This document shows positions 47,501-60,600 of a DNA stretch of 64,000 nt, one piece after another. The number at the start of each line of letters is the position of its first letter. Position 1 is the stretch's first letter. The DNA comes from Acanthochromis polyacanthus (taxonomy: Eukaryota; Chordata; Actinopteri; Pomacentridae), in the NCBI RefSeq assembly GCF_021347895.1, contig NC_067127.1, positions 16,402,984 to 16,466,983 of the forward strand. Direction: 5' to 3'. The translations under genes and the position numbers were made by a program. Below the pieces are notes generated by a model. The model searched no databases. It was not told the DNA's origin and saw nothing but the letters and a program-made list of their open reading frames with translations.

Positions 47501-50500
47501 CAGAATTTAACTTCAACCACCGGTAAAGTAAAAGTTTGACATTTTTACAGAACTCTTTATGGCAGAGAGTTAGATGACAACAGTCTGAGGCTATAACCAG
47601 TGGCCAATTAGCTTAGCTTAGCATAGAAACAGCTAACTCTGAAGCTGTTGTCAGGCAACCGATGAAGACTTCTGGAAGACACAGGCCCCTGTCAACAAAT
47701 AGTTTGACCTGTAACCAGCAGTAAATAGATGAGAAGATCAATTTAACACAGATCCAGTTATGTGAGTGAAATATAAGATACACTGGATGAATGGAGTTTA
47801 AGTCAGCTACCAGTGTCCTTAGATTATCACAAAGATCTGAAATGGGAAAAAGCTCCTGTGACCCTGTTGAAAGATTAGGAAATCCACCAACATGATGTTT
47901 TTAAACTAAGCTTGAGAGGTGGTGAATTTTCTCATCTTTGGTTAGAAGAAGGCTGAAAAGTTAATTGATTTCTAATCAAATCAAAATTTGAAACGACACA
48001 GTTAGCACATTGCAAAGGCTGTAATTTAGGAGATATGATGTGTGGCTGTTAAATAATGAGACTAATGCACTAATTTAATATTTAACAATATTATAATTCG
48101 AGCAAACTAGAAGCTGCAGGTTCTGTTTATGGTTGCACAATGATCACTGTTTAAAGCTGAAAGAGATAATGCTCCATCCCGTTTTAAATAAATGCACTGA
48201 ATATTGACCTCAAGCTTGACTTTAAAAAATTATATCATAAATGAAATCTCAATACCTGCTAGAAAAATGAATAATGGTTAACCATTATAGAGCTTGTATT
48301 CAACAGATGGATTTATGAGCGGTGAAAAACTAGATATGCGTATTTCCTCAAATGTCAAACTAGTCCTTTAAAATCCATCCAGATGATCTCCTCCACACAC
48401 CCACCAAAGTGATAAAGCACCAACACAGTGTGAAAAACAAAAATAGATTTCTGCAAAAACCAGAGGAAGCGAAGTGTAAAAAGTGGTGTTGTAGTCAAGT
48501 GAAGAAGAAAGCGAGATCTCATGATTTAATCACAACAGCAGGAAAGAAGAGCCTGGGTCTAATAAATGTAAAATCTAAAAGCTTTCAGTTGCTAAATGAG
48601 TCTGAAGTGGGCTGTGATTCTCAGAGCAGTAGTATTCAGCTGAGTCACTTCAGTGATTCACTGAAGAGGCTTTTAATTGCTATCAATTTACAGCAGCAGC
48701 AACATTGCTTGTTACTGTAGTATCAACATGGCTGACAGATGAGAATAAAGATGGTGATAATTATAATATTATGACTGGAGAAGATACAGAACCAGATGAC
48801 GGCGGAGACTATTGCTAGCCCAGATGGGACACAGATGGACTTATCCTCAAGGCTAACTGTCACATTAATCTCTGATATCCGACATGTGGACAAGATGATG
48901 ATGTGAATATAAATATAAAGTAAAAAATTTTTTAAATGGGACGGACAAACATGCATCAAGCATTATATTTTGTTTGGGTGGGGAATAATGACAACAGGCA
49001 TCGCATGTGCAGCCATTCACTAGGAGGCAGAAGAGACTTGAAAAGACGAGAAGACAGAGGCATAATAAGGAGCAGCTAGAAAAGAAGATGCAGAAAAACA
49101 ATGAAGATGTTTTGATTTTGATTGGAGGTTTTTTGGCTGAACTCAGGAAAGTCAGGCTCTACAAAGAGAGGAGAGGGAGGGAGGCAGCAACGCCTGACAG
49201 GACTTACTCTTCACCCCCTTTTTCCCCTTGCGCTCCTTTCTGTACTGCTCCTTGAGTTTGGTTATCAGGCCCGGGTCCACATCCCAGGCCTCAGAAATGG
49301 GACCTTGCTCGTCCTTCTCTACACAGGGGGAACAAAACCAGACCGAGAGGCTGTTGAGGAACTGCCCTGGTCGAGGCCCGAGTGGCCTGGCAGGGTGGGT
49401 AAGATGTGATACCTCTCATAAGCTCTCCTGGAGGTTTGATGAACCTCCAGGAGAGCAGTAGGTCTCTGAGACTCTGAGCATCTCTTCTTCAAGCAGGTCA
49501 CTGTCATCTTAGTGATGTTACATAATCTGGAGCAGCATTTACAGACTTCTCTTTTAATCTGTTTAGGACTTGTTTTCTACTGGAACGAGTCAGAGTGGTG
49601 GGAGGGAAGCTAATGCCATGTGATGAATTCTTTGATTTGGATATTTGGATTCTGAGTCAGAACAAATCTAATCATAAAATCCTGATCCCTGAAACCTTCA
49701 TAATAATCCAATTACTGCGTACATATGACTCAGATACTTAAATATGTGGTCAAATACAAGAGAACACCTCAGCATGACATTAGGCCCAATCCTGTTCAGA
49801 TTTTGTCTAAAGATCAATGAGACTTAAAGGGAATCAGGTTGATTTGACAACACAGGGGAGTGGAAGACACATTGTGGTCACAGGCTGGCTATGGGAACAC
49901 ACAGTGGAAGAGATCACAAACTATGGGTTAAACACAGAAACTCCTAACATCATGGCTTATGACCACAGCATGATATATGAATGACAAGTACTTCATGAAC
50001 AGTCACCAAAATATGAGCAAAAGTGAAAATTAGAGAAACAGGAACATTATAAAGCTACAGCATAAAATAATTAGTAATCTTTTCCAGAGCCTCTTAAACT
50101 TAAATACTGCATCTGTAGATTAAAATGTAATAAGCTTGTCTTTGTGCAACACAAAATAAAGTAGCAGTACCATTTGAGGTGCTCTAACTGTATCTGTGGT
50201 GTCTAGACAGCACTTTCATCCTTTTCAAACTCTTCTATCTGTGCTTCATGATGTTTTCTTGACTGATGCATGACTCACCCCAGTCTGTGCCATCTCCGGT
50301 GCCTCTGGACTCCGGCGAGGTGTCCATTTCGTCCGGGCTAGACAGAAAGTCAAAGCCTTTCAGTGCCTCCTCTGTGTCAGGGTCCTCACTGGTGTCCATA
50401 CTGGCCGGTGACGTCGACGACGCGGGCTTCTTCCTCAAGATCTACGGGAATTATTGACGGTCGTTTTTCAACACCAACAGCTTTCACTTAACCGTGTCAG

Positions 50501-53500
50501 TCCAGGAGGTGAGGGCAAACTTGTTTCTTACCGTCCTGGATTCCACATTAGTCCTGTCCTTCCCCTCGCTATCCTCATCATCATCTTCATCACTGAATTC
50601 AGCTGCTGCATTCTCAATGAACTTGAAGGCCTCCAGTACAGCACTAGTGTCTGAGAGTTCAGCTTTCCTGTTGAGGGATCATGAGGCATGCATTAATACA
50701 CATCAGCAATGTGTAACTGCAATATGCAATGTGTTACACTGCTTACATTTTCACTTTGTCTGTGAACTTTTTTTTTTCTGACTGTCAGCATGTATCAGTA
50801 TTAATGCAAAAAAATACAGTATTTGTACTGATTCCATCCATCCTTCATTTTTCTTAAATACACAACTTTAACTGAGAGAAGTTGCCTGTCTTCTATCTAA
50901 AAAACGAACACACTCAACACTTTTTTTTTTTTTAGAAAAAGTGGAGGAAATGATGGAAAATGTAGGAATTTGACCATTTTGAGTTTTACCATTGTACACA
51001 GTGTCCTGTTAAATAACGAATTTGTATTGTTGTTAATGCACAGTCTATGGTTCTTGTTGATGTCAATTCATGCATTTTGCATCAGAGTATCCTCAAGGGT
51101 ACGAGTGATGTATGTTTTATCATTTACCCGAGTCCACAAGTGTTCACAGAGACCCCTCTGTGGATGTCTGCCCGCAGCCCAAAGTTTGTGACCGTGAGAA
51201 CTGAAAGTACGCCGACTGCACATGTGCAAATAAAACCAATACTGCTCAAAACCAATGCCTGTTATGAGTAGAGACCGTGCACCTTTATAATTAATTATCA
51301 AAATAGCTGTAACTGAAGGAGTCTCTGCCAGACTTTGGAGGTGGTTTGATTTGTACAAGTTTTGCAATGACAGTTCCCAAACGCAGAGGGGAAGTTGTGA
51401 ATATTCCAGTAATCCTGTGCTACATCTGGCCACTGTGCTCAGAACACCTCAGAATTAATTACTAATAACTAGTTGCTGCATCCTGTAAGAAAATACAGAG
51501 CCAGCCCTGTGAGTTTGCCATGTTCAATATGAGGGGCAATGTGCGTTCTGTGTAGCAGACTGTCATGTACTGACTGTAGCAGGAATAGAGCCATGTTGGC
51601 TGTTAGAGGAGCATACTTACCCTCTGGTGCCCATGCCCTTTGTTGTTGTGTCGGTCCCGTTGACCAGCAGCTCAGTACCCATCCGGTCACCTGTCCTCCC
51701 ACTTCCATCCCCGGCTAGTCCTAGCAGTGCTCGGACTCGCTGGGACTTCACATCTAAGATGGTATCTGTGTACCCCACCTCCTGTAGGTACCTAGAACAA
51801 GATATACAAACTTAACTGTTGCAGAATAGGTTGCTCAAAGGAAATCTTTGAATTTGTTGGGTGTGTTTCTATTACATAAAATTTGTAAGGTCTTCACCTT
51901 GAAATGGCATGTTGCAAACTGACGCTATATAACTGATTATTACTAACTCCCCCTTGGGAATAAATAAAGTTTCTTCTGATTCTGAGTTGATTTGAACTGA
52001 ATTGTATTTGGTTTGATCCCAAAATGTTAATATTATTTGTGTGCAGTCTGGAAAAAAAGCCAGAGGTACAGAAGGCAGGGGTTTAAAAATGCCATGAAAG
52101 GAATTAAATTACTGCCTTACATTTTGTTATTGAGAAGAAAAAGAGTACTTGTTATTGTTAGATGTTGTGTCCTCTGGCAGGGGTCTAGTTAACAGTATCA
52201 GCTCTGCTGAGGCACAATGAGCTACTCATCAAATATTACACCTAGCCTGTAGGGATGGAGAAGAAGATCTAGCAATTTGAGCTGGCGACTGACTCAAAAG
52301 GAGGGGTGTTTTAGCACATTATTGATCTGTCCCTCGACACAGACTCATGCATAAATTGGCTGCTTCATCAGCCGGCATGTTGGGACGGATGATGTGTGAG
52401 GCTGCCTGATGATGTCTGAGAAGAATACTGGAGCTCAGTTTATTTACAAAGACTTAGTGGAGAGTAGAATGATATGATAACCACACTTCTGAGCCTGTTG
52501 GGTATACCAGAGGGATAAAAAAACAACACACACGTCTGGTAATGACTGCTGCTGCCCATGTGAGGGAGCTCTTCTCCATAGATTTTTGGCCTATAGCACT
52601 GTAGTACGCTTAAAAAACCGTCAATCTGACACAAGTGACAATACTATTGCAGAGGAAAGTGGAGGCCTCTCGACACCCCAGTATTATAACACAGTTGGTT
52701 TTAATGGTTTAGTAGGTTTCTAGGCTGAAGACAGTTTTCTGGGCTGAAGTATAAAAGCATTTGCGCTTACTGTCTGAGGAGCTGACGGCCTTGTTTCCAA
52801 GACAGCTGATTGTTGAGGGATCCAGAACTCTCGTTCTCATTGGTCTCATCTGGAGGAGAAGAGGACACAAATCAGGACACGACAAACAGCACAGCCTCTG
52901 ACATTATTTCCACTCTGTAAACATGACCAGAACATTCCTGTATCACAGCATCCAGGCAACTACGCACATAGTTGCTTTCAGTAAGTAAACAGTGAAACAC
53001 AGTTGAAACAAGAGTATTGCTTCCCTACAAATTGTCCAGAGACTTAACACACATGTAATGCAAATATGACAACATTTTTATTAACGTCATGTTCAATAAC
53101 TAGGCTAAATTTCAGGCTATTTAGATCCTACTAGGCAATTCTTTTATCAAAACTGCACACAACAGCATCAGCCATAGAAAACAGTGAAGAGATTTAAAAC
53201 TCATTAGTGAACAGCTCGTTCCTCGATGCTAAAACAAGACATTTGATATTTCGTGATGCATTCTGACACCTTCAAAATGGCTGATCGCCACTCCACCCGT
53301 ATCCCATGACAAACTAGAAAGAGCAACGACGTGTGCCGGTGCCTGCAGCATCCAGAACAACACACACTCTTTATGAATGTCTGACAAAAACAAACAATGA
53401 TGGGATTCAAAGCGTATTTTGATATTTATTCATTGTCAGCACTAAGCTTGCAAGTCAGCTGGGAATTGTGCACGGAGCAAAGAAATGTGTTAATAAGATT

Positions 53501-56500
53501 TAGATGGACTGAAAGCGTGTGTATATTGGAGTGTGAGTGTGTGTGTGTGAGTGTGTGTGTGTGGCAAAGGGGTTGAATTGGCATGGCAGAGGGACGAGGG
53601 TGCCTCCAAAAGTGGGTCATGCCTAATTCAGGAGGGTGATGAGCGGGCAGGTGCGCCACCAGATCAGCAGCAACACCTCCCACTTCTCGTCTCCCCCTTC
53701 ACCCGACACCTCTCCCCTTCACCTCCCCTCATTCATCAACACTTCAAGGGCTTGGGTGCTTTGAACATCCCTCATGAATAGAGATGAGGAGAGTGGAGAG
53801 GAAATATCGCAATCTGACTTAATGATGGCAGAGGACTTGAACATGAGAGGCCAATTAAACTGCAATAATACAACAAGAACTAGGCAGTGTGCTGATAGAG
53901 GAGTGATAAAGCAAAGTACTGTAAAAGAGCAACAAAAATATTTTTGTTGTCAAAGCATTGTGTGGATAAAGTCATTTAAATAGAATTCATGTAGGGATGT
54001 GTGAATTCTGCTTAGCTATAGCGATATTTAGTAATGCAAAGAGACTTAATCTAATGAAGAGCAATGTGCTTGAAATCTTACTCAGTTGATTACACAATCG
54101 TACCACAAAATCCATTCTAGTTGAGGTGCTACAGCTTTCTGATTGCTCCTGATCAGCAGGTCCAGCTGTCATTTAACAGTGGATGCTCAAATCTCCATAT
54201 TTCTGAGTTTTTAAGGGCCTTTCATCAATGTTGGCTCAGAGGGACTTCGCCATAAAAGGATATTTGCCCTGGGAGCTTTCGAGTGTGAGCTTGAAAGAAT
54301 ATATTTTTTGCTGAAAGTACATATTTTTCTTTTAATCATTGCTTAATTGGCAAATTAAAGCATACATTAATTACTAATAAACAGTGAAAAAAAGATGTGG
54401 TCCAGTGTGAGATAAAAAAGAAAATTCTTACAACTGAGAGGCTAGAATTTTTCTTGAATGTTTTAATAATTAATATTCTATTAAACAACCAAATAATTCT
54501 TATATGATTTAATTAATATAACTATTAACAATGGAATTCACAATGTCAGCTTTAATCACATTAAAAAGTCAACACTTTTCACTACAACAGAGTGACAGTA
54601 ACAGTGTTTAGGTGGATTGCTTCTGTTTCAAACAATGTTTTTTTGGATGCTGTGAGCATCACAAGTTAAATAAAAACTACTTTCACAGTTTTTTTTGGTG
54701 GATGAAGAAATATCTAAGCTTAGATAATTAAAACCATAAATATCTGCAGTGAGGAGGACATTAAAGAAAAAAAGATTTTATAAGTAGAAGAACCAAGCCT
54801 TTGCAAAGTACATCTCAAATTTTCTTTTTTCAATGAACTGTCAGCACTGCTCTCAGTCTGCATTATTTTTAAGAGAAATCTGATCACATTTGCTATCTAC
54901 TAATTTTTTTTTTCCAGCAGCTCAATATTTGTACCCTACATCCAAAACAACAATTGCTCTTTCACTGTTCAGGTGAGGACACTGTGAAGAAATCTATTGA
55001 AACAAACAAGATTCAACATGAATGCAGCTTTCACAACAGCTCTGTCACTTCAGGTATGTGAACGCAACAATCACAGTGATTTACCAGGAAGAGGTGGAGT
55101 TGGCTGTTTGAGCCTCCGCAGACTTACCAGAGTCGTAGCTTGGAGGCTTCATGTCGCCTTGATTTAGCTCTGTCCCATATTTTAACTTGTGGTACTTCGC
55201 TCTGAGAGGAAAGACAAAAAGGAGAGGCAGACACATAAGCAAACAGGGATGATCAAAAAGGCCCGAGAAGAAGCTATTTAAAAAATCTCATTATGCATGG
55301 GTATCTGCATGAGCTTTGAAACTCATCCCAACTACAACTTGCTCTACTTCTCACAAACACGTTAGCTTGTTAGACAGATACATGTTTTTAGGGATGAAGG
55401 ACAGTGTCATGATTAAATCATTAAAAATAGCATTTTTAGATGGTGATCATGACATAGAAAACTGGGCTGTAATGGTCCTAAATGTTCAATATATATATAG
55501 TCAACATTGTGGTCTATTAAAAATAAAAAAAAATAATGAAAATGTCTCATTTGCATTCCCTTGATCCAGAGTGGATTACATTTTTTAAATCCCAGAATTT
55601 TAGCAAATGAGAGAAACATCACATTTGACCAGCAAGAAGCAAGAAACATTTTAGTTTTTCTTGTAACAATCAGTGCCCACTGAACAATCAGTTTTCTGAT
55701 GATCAGCTGACCAGTTAAGTGACTAATTGTTGCAGCTGTGTGCAAATTCACACAATCAACTTTTATCATCAGTCCCTTTGCTCATGACAAACAAAAACTT
55801 TGCTAATTTGCTTGCCATCATCTGTTCAGACAATAAATTGTAAGAAATCAGCGCACTTTAGAAATAACATTACAGCATAACTGAAGGCGAGGAATTTGCA
55901 GAAATCTGTATTTCTAAACAAACAGAACATAGCAAGCAGCTTGTAAAAAATAGTAATGCGTCATTTTCTGCGTCATCCTTTGCAGTACCGAGATGAACTT
56001 TCTTCCAACGCTTTCACACACAGTTCCACAATAGTGGCGACGAGTCAATACAAGGAAAGCTCTAACATCTTTCAGGTCGCACAGCCCCCACCACACCACT
56101 CTGCTGTGATGCGGAGGAAGCAACCCCCATCAAAATCAAATTCGTTTTAAATTGGGTACATCCCACATTCAGACAGCCATTTCTGATATTGCTTTCAGAT
56201 ACCCTCGGAGACATGACCTGTTGCTTAGCAACCAGGGAAAGTGGTAGTAATTCTGGGTTAAGTGTCGCTCATGAGGCAGAGTCTGTGGTGATTTCACCGG
56301 AGAAAAGTAGATAAATATACCCTACAAACAACCAGAAGATGATTCTACACTCAGCAAACCATGGAGGATGTTCTTCACTGAGCACAGGTAGAAAACATTT
56401 AACTAACCTTTGAGCTCAGCAGAGGAATGAAAGAACACCAACCCATTTTGACACCTGTGTAACTCGGTTGTGCTAAGGCTCTCAATAGCTTGGACAATCT

Positions 56501-57670
56501 CCCTGCTCTCAGATCTAATTAAGATACCTGCAGCCAGTCTTTTCAGTTGTTGACTTTCCCAGCTTTCATTTTGTTTGGCTTAACCTTTACATATCGAGGG
56601 AGGACTTTGCTGATTGCCTGTTCTCACTTCAGAAAAGCATTGTGTTGTATTCAAAAGATTCCACATGATTTAAACTCATGGTTAGAAAATACAGTCTCAG
56701 TTTTATATTGTTGGCCACAGAGTGGTTAAGCACATCCTGTGTGGTTGCTGAGACAGAGAGTGGATTGCCTGGCTACACAAAGACAACTAGATCACACCTA
56801 CAAGAAACACAAAGCACTATTTGTTCGGTTTTCCAGAGGGCTTGTGCTTCAGAGTTTGAATGATAAGCTTGATGACTTAGAGACACATATAAACAAGTTT
56901 AAATCACTAACATGTCTCTGTTCCAGGGTACTGTCATGTGCCAAAGAGGAAGGGGAATGCAAAGTGTTATCACCATCGCTACCACAGGGCCCTTTCTTTG
57001 TGGTGTTGCGATGCTAGAAATGAAAACAATGTAATTCTACTGAGAGAAAGCTGCAACAATGACTTTGTCTTGGGTGAAGAAAAGATTTCTCTCCTCTTTC
57101 CCAACCCGTCCTTCTACTGAGGACGGTGCAAAGTCATCAGCATCCTACAGCAAACAAAGCCTTCATGCCAACACACGCTCTCCACCAAAGACATAACACC
57201 AGCTGGAGTTGGGGTGGGGGGTGGGGGGGAATTTCTCTGGCACTGTGCTTTTGCTGACACCAGCTGAGACATCAGACTGGTATGCAGAGAACAAGAGAAA
57301 ACTCTTAAAATGCTACACACCATCAATAAAATGGTAGTAAAGATGTGCAGAGGGCATTAGAGCTCTATCTCAGTGCAGGTGCAGCAGATGATGTTTTGTT
57401 GACCAGTAAGAATCTCACACAGCCATGGTATCTTTTTCCATCTTTCTCTGAGCCAGGGACTTATTTTAGGAACATACAAAACATGGAAACACTGCAGTTG
57501 TTGCAGTCTAGCTGAGGTATTTGTGTGTGGGTGGGCTGAAGCAGCAGTGACCGGTAAAGCACTCACCTCTCTTGCTTCAGCGCGTACTCCAGCATTTTGA
57601 TCCTCCTGACAAGGTCTTTCTTTAAGTTCTCCTGGCCTTTCCTCTCTCCCTGCAGGAAGGCGATTTGGGC
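41509..57670 (-). CDS. strn: Striatin, coding exons 2 to last (16 exons, 710 aa), N-terminus outside window
   Basis: Cytoplasmic scaffold (PP2A B''' subunit) of the STRIPAK phosphatase/kinase complex, calmodulin-binding. Exons in transcript order: 57567-57670, 55128-55201, 52771-52849, 51621-51791, 50532-50667, 50279-50441, 49208-49318, 46972-47115, 46744-46880, 45261-45436, 44621-44668, 44407-44528, 44158-44325, 43928-44068, 43108-43296, 41509-41678. All introns are GT-AG in phase. Domains: coiled coil (AQIAFLQGERKGQENLKKDL onward); calmodulin-binding segment LSWKQGRQLLRQYLQEVGY; acidic stretch EFSDEDDDEDSEGKD; WD40 propeller from TWNPKFTLRSHFDG to the end ALAKVFV. YDSD, FKFIENAAAEF and KGVKRPNRSKLQDML fit STRN better than STRN3 or STRN4. 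The human protein is 780 aa; about 80 N-terminal residues (caveolin-binding part) are missing here. Confidence 0.95.
41679..43107 (-). other. Last strn intron with a dispersed repeat
   Basis: About 1.4 kb. Between roughly 41830 and 42000 it shares a diverged repeat with 45650-45810 ('cagtttctgggc' and 'cagtttctaggc'; 'agagagaact' in both). No coding content. Confidence 0.6.
45845..46465 (+). mobile_element. L2-like LINE 3' end, interrupted by a SINE
   Basis: On the plus strand, near 45900-46010, the frame reads DRAFSVAAPRLWNKLPP followed by a decayed C-terminus; this is the typical end of L2/CR1-type reverse transcriptase ORFs in fish. The 3' part continues after a SINE insertion with 'gaagcactttgggttgttgt' and ends 'aaataaaataaactttgat', a usual LINE 3' terminus. 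It lies in a striatin intron, antisense to the gene. Confidence 0.75.
46128..46354 (+). mobile_element. tRNA-derived SINE inserted in the LINE 3' region
   Basis: A box TGGCGTGGTGG at 46140-46150 and B box GGTTCAAATCC at 46185-46195, followed by the well-known fish body 'gagtttgcatgttctccctg', 'gtgggtttcctctgggttct' and 'aaaattgcccataggtgtga'. Flanked by TGTTTTA on both sides (46121-46127 and 46355-46361), a candidate target-site duplication. Confidence 0.85.
47116..49207 (-). other. strn intron, nothing recognised
   Basis: About 2.1 kb between the exon for KGVK and that for RPNRSKLQ. No repeat family recognised; open frames are noise. Confidence 0.65.
49319..50278 (-). other. strn intron, nothing recognised
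   Basis: About 1 kb, phase 1. An imperfect palindrome (tctcctggaggtttgatgaacctccaggaga type) occurs near 49425-49456. No coding content. Confidence 0.6.
50668..51620 (-). other. strn intron, nothing recognised
   Basis: About 0.95 kb, phase 2. Open frames on both strands overlap each other and lack splice sites in phase. Confidence 0.65.
51792..52770 (-). other. strn intron with a possible LINE tail
   Basis: About 1 kb. At 51950-51980, 'cccccttgggaataaataaa' resembles the 3' end of RTE-type LINEs. Otherwise nothing recognised. Confidence 0.5.
52850..55127 (-). other. strn intron, GT repeat and AT-rich DNA
   Basis: About 2.3 kb. Contains a GT-rich microsatellite at 53531-53563 and long AT-rich stretches from 54280 to 54900. 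No exon signal. Confidence 0.65.
53531..53563. repeat. (GT)n microsatellite, interrupted
   Basis: GT run broken by two GA steps. Confidence 0.9.
55202..57566 (-). other. strn intron, nothing recognised
   Basis: About 2.4 kb, phase 2. No coding exon, and no mobile element that I can name. Confidence 0.6.
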
Positions 57671-60600
57671 CTGAAAACACAAAAATAGGACTGTCAGATC
57701 ACTTTTTAAAGTGTTAAAAGATTTACAGTGGTAGCTTTTATAAATAGTCCATGTTTCCGGTGTTTTGGCATGTCGGATATTAGCTCGCTACCAACAAAGA
57801 CTTGACTTAAAAGAACAACCTTTGAGAGGCAACATCTGAAAACACCTTCTTCTGTCAAGACTGAAATAGGACGATGTCAAATCAATATGCGTGGCATGAT
57901 GGGAAACACAAAGCCAATCTGTTCTATTCTATTTTAATCTAACCTCCTCACACCCCCATACACCAACTGTCCCCCTCCCTCCGCACACCACTGTCTCTCT
58001 TCAGTAACAGGCAGCAGCTGTTGACGCACTCAGTCTGAGTCAGCATTACATTACATCGCTGGGTACCCCACACATGCCTGCATGAGTGCATGCACTCATA
58101 GGCATGCGTAATGAGAGTGGTAGAGGCTTTCTCAAAGTGCAGCACGCAGCACACAAGCTGCAGCGGATGTAGATCACATATTGAACAAAATTGCTAATCT
58201 TACAGCAGCATCACACACTCTATGATTGTAATCATCACAATATAATCCACTGTAAAACATCCTGCCTTGCAAAGAAATGGAAAACAGTCAAGATATGTAA
58301 AATCATACTTTATGCCTGAAGGGCATCTTAGCTAACTTAATTAGTTTTGAGCAGGACTTTTTAATGCTTTACTTGATCTTGCTATTTTCTCCATTATAAT
58401 TAGATTTAGTCACTGTCATAATACTGTTGTATAACTAACTCAGTTATTAAAGAGGCTGGAGCACCAGCACTATTTTTTTTATTACAGCACAATGTAGGAA
58501 AACGCCCATGAATTAGTTTTAATTATAGGCAGCTGTAACTCTTTTCCACCAAGTATTAGCCTTAATTAATTAGAGTGCAGTTTCTATAGTGTGAATTGGT
58601 AAATTCTACAGTATAATAATTTCTCTTTGTTGGCAAATTAAAATTCTGGTGTTACAGTTATTACTGAATATGCAGTCACATTTTGGCTTTGAATGGTAAT
58701 ATTGTTATTAATGTCTCTAAATTAGAGAAAAAATCATCAGTAATGATCTTTGGCAGGGTGTTGCACCCTTATGAAGTTACCTATCAGCAGCAAGGAAAAA
58801 ATTAAATCTAATAAACACAGTCAGTCCATCCAGTAATTTAGGGGTTACATCAAGGTAAGGACTGCCAAATGGCTCCAGAAGCTGCAAAGTCTGTACAGGC
58901 CGTGTTGTGTGCAGAAAGAAGGATAAGCACGCTGTTGTTTCCATTTCACCACTCCATCAAAATTATACTCCCCTTTAAAATCCATCTCCAGCAAAAAAAA
59001 AAAGGCATAAGAGGTGGATTTAGGTGATAGATAGCAGGAGTGGAGTGCACAAATCATGCTTTGGATTAACACAAATGGAAAAAAAAACTAAAAAAAAACT
59101 GAATAAACTATTAACTCAGAAGAGTGGCAGCAAGATGGATGATGCTTTGCAAACAAGGATGGAGAACAGCAGCAAGAGCCAAACTGCTCCTGTCTAATTT
59201 CAAAAAGAGAATCCAAGTTTTATTCTAAAACAACGGGACAACATCTTGGAGGGGATGAATATCGACTCGATTCCCTGCATTTCACTCTACATGCAGAGGA
59301 TGGTGCGAGTTTGAGTGGGCTGGATCACAGTTTCACACGGATCGCAAGTAGCGCTGCTGCTGCAACAATGAGTCATGACAGCACTTCAATCTGCCTCTTA
59401 GCACCATCACAGTTCTCTGCAGAGGAACTTAGAACAACCTGCCCGCTATAGCGCCAGTTCAGTTAGGATTCAAACTAGTTTAGCTACCAGCAGTCACATG
59501 CTAACAATCTGCACAGGTGCCAGCAATTGATGCTTTTGAACGGTGGGTCAGCACAGTACTTAAAACACTCTACTTATTACATCCACATCATCTCCAGTTC
59601 CGTGTTTTATGTGCATCTATCGTCAGCTGAATCCATACTAATGTATTTGAGATGCATCTGACTTTCTACATCCTTACGCCGGCATTACTAAGTGTTAACA
59701 CAAAAAGCCAAAACAAGAAAAAAAGCAAAACAGGCAGCTCCAAAAAAGATTAAACTTCACAAAAATACATCTGGTGCATTTATAAGATCAGATACAGAGA
59801 CATGAAGGAGGCCAGACAATGAACAGAGAAAATGCCAGCAAAGCCAAGGTAATCAGAGAAGAGTGAGTAAGTTATTCATTTTTACTTGATCAAAAATATT
59901 GATTAGTCATGATGGGTGCATTAAAAACATTTACGTATAACAGGAGGAAAAAAGTGGATTTAATAATAACTTGCTCAGTAAAGCGTGTATCACTTTACTG
60001 TCCTGTCTTTGGAAGGTGGAAGCTGAGGTTCAAACAGGGCATTAGGAAAATATTGCATATGGAAAATGATCACGGTTTGGATTGGATCAGACTGTGCAGC
60101 TCTCAAAATAACTTACTCTGGCTAAAGTGGCTCCAATCCAAATATCAATGAGGACCACTGCCTCGGGGCATTGAAACTGTATCACAAGTAACTGGGCCAA
60201 AGCACAACCTCATAAGGCTAATTGTAGGGCTATTTTCCATTTAGTGTCTCTTGATGTCCAGCCGAACACAGCTGATCTCTCTGGCTCTGAGTGCTGACTC
60301 AACCCTCGCCCGATAAATTACAACCAAAATGTCCCATCATTATGCCACCAGAGAAAAATCTTACCTACTTAAACAAACCAAGGGAAAGTAAAGCCACACA
60401 GTGAAACCTAGCTTTAAGCAAATCCTATTCCAAACAAAAGGTTGTTATTTTGGTTATACAAATTTTTCACTGTAGGTGAAACTGTACATCTGCGTCGACT
60501 GAGATAGCGAGCAACCATCCACTTCCTTATCCACATGAAGGGCTGGCCGAGGGACTCCTGGCATCCTGTCGTGCCAGAGATAGAGAAGAGAGCAGCTCTG

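Noticed and set aside
48409..48720. 103-codon plus-strand frame within strn
   Set aside because: Low-complexity Lys/Ser-rich translation of AT-rich intron, no splice or start support.
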